From assembly GCA_040902885.1 (NCBI GenBank), contig JBBDWK010000022.1, positions 1 through 38,887 on the forward strand: a stretch of 38,887 nucleotides of DNA, given 5' to 3'. Positions within the stretch are counted from its first letter, which is position 1. The number at the start of each line of letters is the position of its first letter. The DNA comes from JBBDWK01 sp040902885 (GTDB lineage Bacteria; Acidobacteriota; Terriglobia; Bryobacterales; Bryobacteraceae). Positions 31,478-38,887 of this stretch are shown here, piece by piece. Both the position numbers and the translations under genes were made by a program. The notes beneath the pieces are model-generated. The model worked only from the letters and a program-made list of their open reading frames with translations. It made no database searches and had not been told where the DNA came from.

Positions 31478-31813
31478 ATGGGAGCGAGCAGCCATCCCGA
31501 ACTTCTCGGCGGCACCGTCGACCTGTTGATCTTGCGTGCGCTCATCGCCGGGCCGCTTCACGGCTATGCGGTTGCCCAACGCATTCGACAATCCTCCGGC
31601 GATGTTCTCGCGTTGGGCGAGAGTTCGCTTTACACATCGCTGCAACGATTGCTCCTCAACGGATGGGTGAAAGCCGAGTGGGGCGCATCGGAAAACAACC
31701 GGCGTGCGCGATACTACACGCTCACTGCCGCCGGCCGGAAGCACCTGGATGCAGAAGCACGCCAGTTTGATGTCGTCGTCACCGCGATCCAGCGCGTATT
31801 AGGGAATGCATGA
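31478..31813 (+). CDS. PadR-family transcriptional regulator
   Basis: A 111-residue winged-helix regulator: GTVDLLILRALIAGPLHGYA, QRIRQSSGDVLALGESSLY, TSLQRLLLNGWVKAEWGASE and RRARYYTLTAAGRKHLDAEA are the standard PadR N-domain blocks, with a short C-terminal helix. PadR proteins repress efflux or permease genes and respond to small molecules. In acidobacteria this type commonly precedes ADOP permeases and probably controls its own operon. Its TGA overlaps the permease start (31810-31813). Confidence 0.9.
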   Translation: MGASSHPELLGGTVDLLILRALIAGPLHGYAVAQRIRQSSGDVLALGESSLYTSLQRLLLNGWVKAEWGASENNRRARYYTLTAAGRKHLDAEARQFDVVVTAIQRVLGNA

Positions 31814-34503
31814 TGCGAACACTCCGCCGCCTCTGGTATTTCGTCCGCCATGGTCGTGAGGAAGCCAACCTCGCCGAAGAACTCGCCTTACATCAGCAAC
31901 TCGCCGAGCAAGACTACCGCGCGGCCGGAATGGACGCAGCTTCCGCACGCGCAGCGGCACGGCGACAGCTAGGCAATACGGCACACGCCATCGAGGACAG
32001 CCGTGAGGTCTGGGGCTGGGCTTGGTTCGATGCACTCGCTAAAGACCTGCGATATGCATTGCGCTACATGCGTAAGCACCCCGGCTTCGCGAGCGTCGCC
32101 GTCCTCGCGCTCGGATTAGGCATCGGAGCGAACACTGCCGTCTTTAGCTTGATGGATGCTCTGCTCTGGAGGATGCTTCCCGTCCGTGCGCCGGCAGAAC
32201 TCGTCCTGCTTTATCAGGCCACGCCCCGCGAGCAGTATTCGCGTTTCTCCTATCCGATCTTTGCCGGTCTGCGATCCCACAACACGACCTTATCCGATCT
32301 GTTCGCGATCACTCGCCCGTTCAGCGCCATGGTGCAGCCCGATGGAGCCGCGCAGCGCGAGAGCGCCACATGTGAGCTTGTAACGGGTAACTTCTTCTCA
32401 ACCTTGGGCGTGAACGCTCACATGGGACGCGTATTTACATTCGGTGATGACGAGAAGCCCGGCACGCATCCGGTGACTGTCATCAGTCACGCCTATTGGA
32501 AGCGACGGTTTGCCCAGGAGGATGTGATCGGCCGCACCATCGTCGTCAATAAAACTCCGCTCACGATCGTCGGAGTTACGCCGCCGGAGTTTTTTGGAGT
32601 CACACCTGAGCGTCCCGTTGACATGTGGATTCCCACGGCAATGCAATCCGCGCTCGGTTACAACATGAACGTTCACTCTGTCGGCGACATGCGCGACCGT
32701 GAGCGGCCATGGATGAACTATCCGCATATATCCTGGCTGCAGTTGATAGGCCGACTCAAGCAAGGTGCGACATCTGAGCAAGCAACGGCGGAATTGCACG
32801 CGCTACATCGGCAATTCCTGGAGCAATATGGCGCGACCGGAACACGCCGGGAAGAAAGACTCGCCTTGGCTCCCGGAGCTCGCGGCATCGCGGAGCTCCG
32901 CGCGCGCTTTTCCGAGCAGTTGTGGCTCATGTTCGGGATGGTCGCCTTTGTTCTCTCGATCGCGTGTGCCAATGTTGCCAATCTCTTGCTTGCGCGTGCT
33001 GCCACACGCCAAAAAGAGATCGCCGTTCGATTGGCGACGGGAGCACCCCGGCGCCGTCTCATCCGCCAGCTATTTACTGAAAGCCTGCTGCTTGCGTTCC
33101 TCGGCGGTGCACTGGGATTACTTGTTGCACACTGGAGCCGGCCTCTCCTCCAGGTCCTTGTCGCCGGCGCTGGCCCGACAGGTGCCTGGCTTGACACGCG
33201 AATACTGAGCTTCACTCTTGCCGTGGTGTTCCTGACCGCGCTTCTCTTTGGTACGGTGCCGGCGTTTCAAAGCACGCGCGTTGATGTCAGCGACGGACTG
33301 AAGGAAGGAGCCACTAGCGTTGGTGGGCGTCTCCGCCTCAGCCGCGCGCTGGTTGTGGTCCAGGTTGCGTTATCGATGCTTCTCGTCTTTGGTGCGTGCT
33401 TATTCGCCCGCAGCCTGCGAAATCTCCAGCAGATGGATTTAGGATTCCGTCGCGAAAACCTGCTGCTGGCCGACTTGCAACTGCGAGGCCTCGAATATCC
33501 GGCTGCACAACGGCGGCAGTATTACGATAAGTTGCTCGCGCGTATCGAGTCGCTTCCTGGGGTGTGGGCTGCGAGTCTGGCAGAACGAGCGCAGATTGGC
33601 GCCGGCACTCAAAGCGGCAACTTCAGCATCGCCGGCTACCAACCCCGCGATGGCGAAGAACTGAATCTCGCTCACCAGGTTGTAAGCACGCGCTACTTCG
33701 AGACGATGGGCATGACGCTCGTTGCTGGCCGCTTTTTCAACAGCACAGACACGGAACGCTCCACGCGCGTTGCCGTTATCAACGAATCTCTGGCGCGCCG
33801 TCTCTCTTCGAAGGGATCCGCATTAGGCGCACGCTTCTCGCTGGGCGCACCATTTGCGCCGCCGGGATTCGAAGTGATTGGCATCGTACGCGACGTTCGG
33901 CACGGTAGTTTGCGTGAGTCGCCCCGCCCCATGGCGTTTCTTCATGCGAGCCAGAACACGGATATTTTGGAGAGCCTTGCAATTTACACCGAACCCGGAA
34001 GAGAGCGCGCGATCGCAGCGGAGATGCGTCACCTTATCTCGCAAGTAGATCCCACAGTGCCGCTGGTGAGCGTGCGCACTATCGACGAACAGATCAACCG
34101 CGTCCTGCGTCACGAGCACGCGCTCGCTCGGCTGGCCGGCGCTTTTGGTGGAGTGGCTATCTCCCTTGCAGCGGTTGGCCTATTTGGATTGCTGTCTTAC
34201 AACGTTGCTCGCCGCACGCGTGAGATCGGCATCCGAATCGCGCTGGGCGCATCGCGCCCGCGGCTCATCCGCATGGTCCTCGGCGAGGCACTGATACTCG
34301 TCGCAGTTGGAGCGGCTATCGGTCTCGTCGCCGGACCGTGGAGTGCGCGGTTGATTGCCTCGCAGCTCTACGCAATCACACCAAACGACCCCCTCACTAT
34401 CGGGATCGCCGCGGCCCTCTTGATCACTGTCGGGGCAATAGCCGGTTACATTCCGGCACGCCGTGCCTCAATGGTGGAAGCCATGATGGCGTTACGCGAG
34501 TAA
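31810..34503 (+). CDS. ADOP-type (acidobacterial duplicated orphan permease) FtsX/MacB-like permease
   Basis: An 897-residue inner-membrane protein. The ADOP N-terminal region carries EELALHQQLAEQDYRAAGMD and ARAAARRQLGNTAHAIEDSR, followed by DLRYALRYMRKHPGFASVAV and the first helix (LGLGIGANTAVFSLMDALLW). Two MacB-PCD/FtsX units follow. The first has LMFGMVAFVLSIACANVANL, ATRQKEIAVRLATGAPRRRL and LLLAFLGGALGLLVAHWSRP. The second ends with AVGLFGLLSYNVARRTREIG, RIALGASRPRLIRMVLGEAL and RRASMVEAMMALRE. No ATPase gene is adjacent, hence orphan. Related MacB proteins export antibiotics or lipoproteins; the substrate here is unknown. It is cotranscribed with padR. Confidence 0.92.
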   Translation: MMRTLRRLWYFVRHGREEANLAEELALHQQLAEQDYRAAGMDAASARAAARRQLGNTAHAIEDSREVWGWAWFDALAKDLRYALRYMRKHPGFASVAVLALGLGIGANTAVFSLMDALLWRMLPVRAPAELVLLYQATPREQYSRFSYPIFAGLRSHNTTLSDLFAITRPFSAMVQPDGAAQRESATCELVTGNFFSTLGVNAHMGRVFTFGDDEKPGTHPVTVISHAYWKRRFAQEDVIGRTIVVNKTPLTIVGVTPPEFFGVTPERPVDMWIPTAMQSALGYNMNVHSVGDMRDRERPWMNYPHISWLQLIGRLKQGATSEQATAELHALHRQFLEQYGATGTRREERLALAPGARGIAELRARFSEQLWLMFGMVAFVLSIACANVANLLLARAATRQKEIAVRLATGAPRRRLIRQLFTESLLLAFLGGALGLLVAHWSRPLLQVLVAGAGPTGAWLDTRILSFTLAVVFLTALLFGTVPAFQSTRVDVSDGLKEGATSVGGRLRLSRALVVVQVALSMLLVFGACLFARSLRNLQQMDLGFRRENLLLADLQLRGLEYPAAQRRQYYDKLLARIESLPGVWAASLAERAQIGAGTQSGNFSIAGYQPRDGEELNLAHQVVSTRYFETMGMTLVAGRFFNSTDTERSTRVAVINESLARRLSSKGSALGARFSLGAPFAPPGFEVIGIVRDVRHGSLRESPRPMAFLHASQNTDILESLAIYTEPGRERAIAAEMRHLISQVDPTVPLVSVRTIDEQINRVLRHEHALARLAGAFGGVAISLAAVGLFGLLSYNVARRTREIGIRIALGASRPRLIRMVLGEALILVAVGAAIGLVAGPWSARLIASQLYAITPNDPLTIGIAAALLITVGAIAGYIPARRASMVEAMMALRE

Positions 34504-34595
34504 CCCAGGTCTGAACGAGCTCACCACGCGACGTGAGTTCGCGTACCGGGTAGTGATCGCCGGCCGCCGCGCGGACGATCAGATGTGGAGGGGCG

Positions 34596-34800
34596 GCCAC
34601 AGCATCGGTTGCCCCTTTCACATTCGGCAACGCCGGCCGGTCTATCCTCACCGGTCCTGGATTGGCGAACCCTGGATCTCTCCTTGCTCAAGAACCATCG
34701 CTGGGCCGAGCGATATAATGTCCAGTTTCGATTCGAGGCGTTCAACGTCTCGGCGCGCGCCGCACGCGTTCTGCAGTTCGGACTGAAGTTCAAATGTTGA
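34596..34800 (+). pseudogene. Ghost of an Oar-like TonB receptor C-terminus, frameshifted
   Basis: This gap of about 320 bases (34504-34824) holds no intact gene. One frame reads TASVAPFTFGNAGRSILTGP and GLANPG (34602-34676), a typical stretch near the end of acidobacterial TonB receptors. Another frame continues it with LDLSLLKNHRWAERYNVQFR and FEAFNVSARAARVLQFGLKF, then KC and TGA (34798-34800). A one-base shift near 34665-34680 separates the halves, and the usual 15-25 residues between FEAFN and the final strand are missing. The upstream receptor body is absent. Confidence 0.75.
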
Positions 34801-34824
34801 AACTCGAATTCTAAGGAGATTTTT

Positions 34825-37331
34825 ATGAAGCTTTCCCGCTCCCTGATGGTCCTGACACTGATCATTGTGGCCGGCGTGGTTATGTGGCGCGACCGGGTCC
34901 GGACGGCATCCGCCGCCGATGCCGACGGTATCACGTGGGGTGCAACCGATCCCACGTGGGCTCCTGACGGCCGCCGCCTCGGCTTCTCGCTATTTGGAAG
35001 TATTTGGGAGGTGCCTGTGGAGGGTGGCGAGGCGCGGCAGATTTCAAACTCCGCCGGCTATCACGCCCACCCGGCATGGTCGCCCAAAGGTGACCGCATC
35101 GCCTTTATTCGCGGTCCAAATCCGGCCGGCCGCATCCCCAACATCTCCGGCCGCCTGATGGTGATCGAGGTTGCCACAGGCCGCGAGACGGAGATCGAAA
35201 CTCCGTTCCCCACTGCCGGCACGCCCGTCTGGTCGCCCGACGGCGAGCGAATCGTCTGCGGCCTTCAGGTGCCCAACTCTGGTGCACTGCTGCACGAAGT
35301 GGATGTTGCGGCCGCGAAGGTCGAGCGGCTGCAATCCCGCTTGCAGAGCGGGCCTGCCGGCCCATGGATCGACACCTCCTGGAATCCGAAGACGAATGAA
35401 CTACTCTTCGGCGCCGACCGAAGCGGCGCTGGCTTCCGCGGCGGCGTCCCGCAGATCTGGTCAATGCCCTCGCGGCGCGCCAACATTATGGTTCAGTTGC
35501 CGCTCACCAGTTACCGCCAAGAGGATATCTGCCTCATGCACAGCCTTTCGGCGATTCCAGACGGCTCCGGCGTCATCTACTCCGCCGACGTGGTTAACGG
35601 CAAAGGCGACTACGAGCTCTACCGCGTCCCGGCTAAGGGCGGCAAGCCGGTGCCGATTACCAACACCAACCGCGACGAATTCGCCCCGGCGGTCTCCCCC
35701 GACAGCCGCCTCGTGGCTCATGTATCCAACCATTTTGGCAACATCGATCTGTTCACGATGTCCGTTAATGGCGGAGACAAGAAGCATGTGAAGATCGACA
35801 ATCTGAAGTTCCGCAACCCTTCCGGCCATCTGCGAGTAAAGGTGCTCGACGAGACGGGTCAGCCCACGCCCGTGCGTCTTTACGTCCGTGCTTCGGACGG
35901 AAAGGCCTACTCTCCTCGCGGCGTGTCGATTTTCTACTATTTCCTCGATCCCGGCCGCCCGCGCGAGGGCTTCTTCATCGGCAGCGGAGACGATACCTTC
36001 CCCGTTCCCGCGGGCAAAATTGAACTGACCGGACTCAAGGGCGTCGAATACGATATAGCCGAGCGGAGCGTCGACGTAGCCGCGGGAGAGACCAGCGAAA
36101 TCACAATCCAGATGCGCCGCTGGACCAACTGGGCCCAGCGCGGCTGGTGGACCGGCGAGAACCACTTTCACGCTAATTACAACGGCAGCTACTACCAGCG
36201 TCCGAAACAGTCGCTCGACTGGCTGGAAGCCGAGGACCTGAATACGGCCAACATGATTGTGGCCAACTCCGAAGGCGCCTTCGTTCACGACAAGGAGTTT
36301 TTCACCGGCAAGGTGCATCCGCTGTCGAACTCCCGCTACGTGCTTTTCTGGGGCCAGGAATACCGCAACAGCTTCCCGCTCGGGCATATGGGTTTTCTGA
36401 ACATCAAGAAGCAGGTGCCGCCCTCCTACACGAGCGTGATCGGCAGCGACTCGCCTTACGACTTCCCGCTGAATACCATGGCGGCACTGGAAGCGCAGAA
36501 GCAGGGCGGTTTCGTCACGTACATGCACCCCTTCACGATGGCGTCCCGCGACGTCTTCGATACCAATCTCGGCGCCAAGGAGAGCCCCATCACGGCGGCT
36601 CTCGGTGCTTTGAATTCCATTGACGTGCTTCCGGCGGGCGGCGCGGCCTACGATCTGTGGTACAAGCTGTTGAACAATGGCTTCAAGGTCACGGCCGGGG
36701 CCGGCACGGATGCTTTCACGAACTGGCGGGGTATTAACCGCCTGCCCGGCAGCGCGCGCGCTCCTACGTGGAGATCGGCTCGGTGATGACGTGGGAGCGG
36801 TGGGTGGAACGGCACCGGACGGGTCACAACTTTGTCACCAACGGCCCGCTCCTCACATTCCAAATCAACGGGCAGTCGATCGGTTCGGAGATTCGCATAC
36901 CGGCCGGCCAGCCTTATCGGGCGAACCTCGCTACCGAAATCAATTCGCCCGTTCCGCTGACAACTGTCGAATTCATCCGGAACGGCGAGGTGATCGAGAG
37001 CCGGACCGTGCCGGGCCAGGCCAAAACCTTCCGAATGGATAAGGAAGTGGAGGTTGACCGCAGCAGTTGGTTCGCGGTGCGCGTCGCCGGCGTCCCATCC
37101 CGCGGCTTCGACCTGCCGAAGGCCCACTCCGGCGCTATCTACGTCAACGTAAACGGCCAGCCGCCGTTGCTTAAAGAAGATGTTGAACTCATGATTCGCT
37201 GGGTCGACCGCTTCTGGCGCCTGTTGGAAGAGCGGAACAACTTCGGTCCCGGCGACAACCGCGAGCGGGCCCACAAGATGGTCATGCAAGCCCGGGCGCA
37301 TTTCGAGGAGAAATTGAAGAAGGCGCGGTAG
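34825..37331 (+). pseudogene. PD40 propeller + CehA/McbA-type metallohydrolase, broken by a frameshift
   Basis: AAGGAG precedes ATG 34825. The first frame ends at TGA 36784-36786, and a second frame continues the same protein to 37331, about 835 residues in all. The first frame has an N-terminal membrane anchor (LMVLTLIIVAGVVMW). Then comes a TolB-like PD40 propeller: DPTWAPDGRRLGFSLFGSIW, HPAWSPKGDRIAFIRG and TPVWSPDGERIVCGLQVPN. The metallohydrolase part starts near residue 430 (GWWTGENHFHANYNGSY, GQEYRNSFPLGHMGFLN, GGFVTYMHPFTM). The break lies after NRLPGSAR: frame one reads APTWRSAR and stop, while the frame starting near 36762 reads SYVEIGSVMTWERWVERHRT. The (GC)5 run at 36752-36761 sits at the switch. 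It may be a true mutation, a phase-variable site or a sequencing error. Confidence 0.8.
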
Positions 37332-37373
37332 GGCCGGCGGTCACTCACGCGAAAATTAGGCAGGAAGTTTCCC

Positions 37374-38801
37374 ATGATCTCCTGCCCTGACCGCACGTCG
37401 AGCGAAACGATGAAGATATCTCGCAGGGATCTAATTCCGCAGCTTGCTGCTGCCGGCCCGCTGCAACGCGTGCGAGCCGATTCTTCAGCGCTCCTGGACT
37501 TCTCCAGTCTTCCTAACTGCTGTTCTCATGAGCACTGGGGCAGCGTCTCTTCGATCGGGCGAATGCCAGGCGGGTATCGGGCGGATTTTGAGTGCGGTGC
37601 ACGGCCTGGCGAGCGCACTGGCCTGCTTGATCTCGTTGTGGACCCGTATTTCCGGAACTGGGCGCCGCGCGGCGGTGCGAATTTTGACGAACTGGTTGCG
37701 GACAGCGGAATGAAGTTCGACGAATATGCGAAGCGCTCCCCCTGGGATGCATGGCATCGCATCCAGCCGGTCCTGCGCCAGCACCAATTTACTGGCGTGG
37801 TTCAATGTGTCCGCCGGGGAGTGTTGAAGCTCTACGGCTCGGACCTGCTATCACTGGATCAGCGCTCCTTTGCTCGCCTCAATGAAGCCATCGGTTCGCG
37901 TTACGCCGCGATATTCGCCTGGTACCGCTCGGCGATGCGCCAGGCACACTTCTCCGACCTCATCCGTCCGGTTCAGCCGGAGTTTTACTTTCGCGAAGCG
38001 TCGCGCGAGAGTGCGGCGGAGGAGATGGCGTTTACCCGGACCGTGCTTCGCATTGATCCTTTCCTGGAACTCTGGCCGACGGAGTCCCCGCGCCGCAGGA
38101 CGCTTGCGGATATGGCTGGCGTGGATCCTGTGGATGCGGATACGTGGCGGAGCTTCCTCGAACGGTTCTTCGAGGTGGCGGCAAAGAAGTCCGCGGTCGG
38201 TATCAAACAACTGCAGGCGTACCGGCGGAGCCTCGAGTATCAATCCCGCGAAGATAACGCCGTGAACTTCCGCGGCGATCTCACGCCGCGGGAGGTGCGG
38301 GCGTTTCAGGATTGGGTGGTGCACGAGTGCTGCAAACTGGCGCACGAGCGAGGATGGGTCCACCAGGTTCATGTGGGAACCAATAACCTTGGTGAGTCAT
38401 CGCCGCTGCCGCTGGTCCCACTCGCGGAACGTTACCCCCGCATGAACGTAGTGATGATCCATTGCTGGCCTTTCCTCAAGGAGAGCGGTTGGCTGGCCAA
38501 ACACGTCCCGAATGTCTACATCGACACCTGCTGGCAGCCTGTACTTAATCCACAGTTCTTTCGTGAGGCGCTAACGATGTGGTGGAACTACGTCCCGGTG
38601 CACAAGATCACGTGCGGGCACGATTCCACAAGCGTGGAGATGGCGGTGGGGTCATCGATGTTCACGCGGGAAATCATGGCCGAAGTCCTGCGTGAGCGCA
38701 CGCGCGGCACGGGGAGCAAACACAGCGAAGTGACCAGCGCGGCGGCGGCGCTCCTGCATGGAAACGCGATCCGGATATACGGCCGGCCGAAATTCAGTTG
38801 A
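37374..38801 (+). CDS. Amidohydrolase-family protein (TIM-barrel metal hydrolase)
   Basis: A 475-residue protein of the amidohydrolase-2 group. Candidate metal and catalytic residues are in NCCSHEHWGSVSS (HxH near residue 52), VGIKQLQAYRRSLEYQ (Lys near 280), VHQVHVGTNNLGESS (His near 335), NVVMIHCWPFLKESGWLA (His near 360) and KITCGHDSTSVEMAVGSSMF (Asp near 415). The set resembles uronate-isomerase-like and metal-dependent decarboxylase members, but substrate is not readable. The N-terminal MKISRRDLIPQLAAAG (from ATG 37410) looks like a Tat signal. The upstream ATG 37374 has the better ribosome binding site (AGGAAG at 37360-37365) and was used. Confidence 0.82.
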   Translation: MISCPDRTSSETMKISRRDLIPQLAAAGPLQRVRADSSALLDFSSLPNCCSHEHWGSVSSIGRMPGGYRADFECGARPGERTGLLDLVVDPYFRNWAPRGGANFDELVADSGMKFDEYAKRSPWDAWHRIQPVLRQHQFTGVVQCVRRGVLKLYGSDLLSLDQRSFARLNEAIGSRYAAIFAWYRSAMRQAHFSDLIRPVQPEFYFREASRESAAEEMAFTRTVLRIDPFLELWPTESPRRRTLADMAGVDPVDADTWRSFLERFFEVAAKKSAVGIKQLQAYRRSLEYQSREDNAVNFRGDLTPREVRAFQDWVVHECCKLAHERGWVHQVHVGTNNLGESSPLPLVPLAERYPRMNVVMIHCWPFLKESGWLAKHVPNVYIDTCWQPVLNPQFFREALTMWWNYVPVHKITCGHDSTSVEMAVGSSMFTREIMAEVLRERTRGTGSKHSEVTSAAAALLHGNAIRIYGRPKFS

Positions 38802-38843
38802 GAATGCTTCGAACGCGCCCTGTTGATCTCTCCCTGTGGCAGC

Positions 38844-38884
38844 AAAGTGATAATGTCCCCTTTGAGCAAAGTAGAAATGTCCTC
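38844..38884 (-). repeat. Repeated terminal motif of a probable insertion element (right edge)
   Basis: AAAGTGATAATGTCCCC (38844-38860) and AAAGTAGAAATGTCCTC (38868-38884) repeat 24 bases apart. Read on the minus strand they give GGGGACATTATCAC and GAGGACATTTCTAC, the inverted counterpart of the left-edge repeats at 1-39. The bases 38802-38843 between the amidohydrolase stop and this repeat hold nothing I recognise. Confidence 0.55.
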
Positions 38885-38887
38885 TTG

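Noticed and set aside
34585..34800. A real 71-residue gene before the CehA gene
   Set aside because: Its C-terminal half is a receptor tail and its N-terminal half is out of frame with the matching receptor sequence, so it is a pseudogene fragment.
1..38887. CRISPR array, tRNA or rRNA genes, defence island
   Set aside because: I saw no regularly spaced direct repeats, no tRNA or rRNA-like sequence and no defence gene set; Uma2 alone is not evidence for a defence system.

Overview
The window looks like chromosomal DNA of a GC-rich acidobacterium, most like the Solibacter/Bryobacter group. This rests on gene content and not on a marker gene. The signs are an ADOP-type permease behind a PadR regulator, paired DUF1549/DUF1553 and DUF1501 genes, an Oar-like TonB receptor with a carboxypeptidase-regulatory N-domain, FG-GAP proteins, and DUF1080, CehA/McbA and Uma2 families. 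No rRNA, tRNA, CRISPR array or intact transposase is visible. Both window edges carry inverted GGGGACATTTCTA-type repeats that look like ends of an insertion element, so the window is probably a contig broken at copies of a mobile element.

Layout. 1-1332: a DUF1080 fragment, a PIG-L deacetylase and a second DUF1080 tail fragment. 1395-2687: an exported propeller-like protein. 2693-6058 (minus): otsA-mscS-otsB, an overlapping trehalose and mechanosensitive-channel operon. 6113-9350: a probable copper module (leader ORF, Cys/His-rich exported protein, two-domain multicopper oxidase, TolC-type channel). 9444-12920: a TonB-dependent receptor. 12970-16306: two divergent FG-GAP proteins whose start codons overlap. 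16303-17845: GAF and DUF481 genes. 17893-19295 (minus): a YtrA-like GntR regulator with its membrane partner. 19399-24635: Uma2 nuclease-like gene, a triple-hairpin repeat, metallophosphoesterase, prfB with its programmed frameshift, tsaC, a small ORF, a possible MFS remnant and an acyl-CoA synthetase. 24766-31357: a tandem duplication of a DUF1549/DUF1553-DUF1501 gene pair. 31478-34503: padR-ADOP permease. 34596-34800: ghost of a TonB receptor C-terminus. 34825-37331: a PD40-CehA protein broken by a frameshift at a (GC)5 run. 37374-38801: an amidohydrolase.

How it works together. Much of the coding capacity is envelope or export oriented: large receptors, secreted propellers, Tat-type signals and an outer-membrane channel, with osmotic and probable copper stress functions. 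Genes are tightly packed; ATGA overlaps occur at 16303, 18915, 20678, 23193 and 31810. Several genes have a -10-like hexamer only 5-8 bases before the start codon and no Shine-Dalgarno, which suggests leaderless transcripts. The window also holds many gene ghosts (DUF1080 twice, TonB receptor, possible MFS, CehA frameshift), which points to active turnover of accessory genes. No single dramatic new system is evident. The best leads are the overlapping divergent FG-GAP start codons, the strongly initiated leader ORF of the copper module, the homogenised 3' patch in the duplicated DUF1501 genes, and the (GC)5 frameshift.
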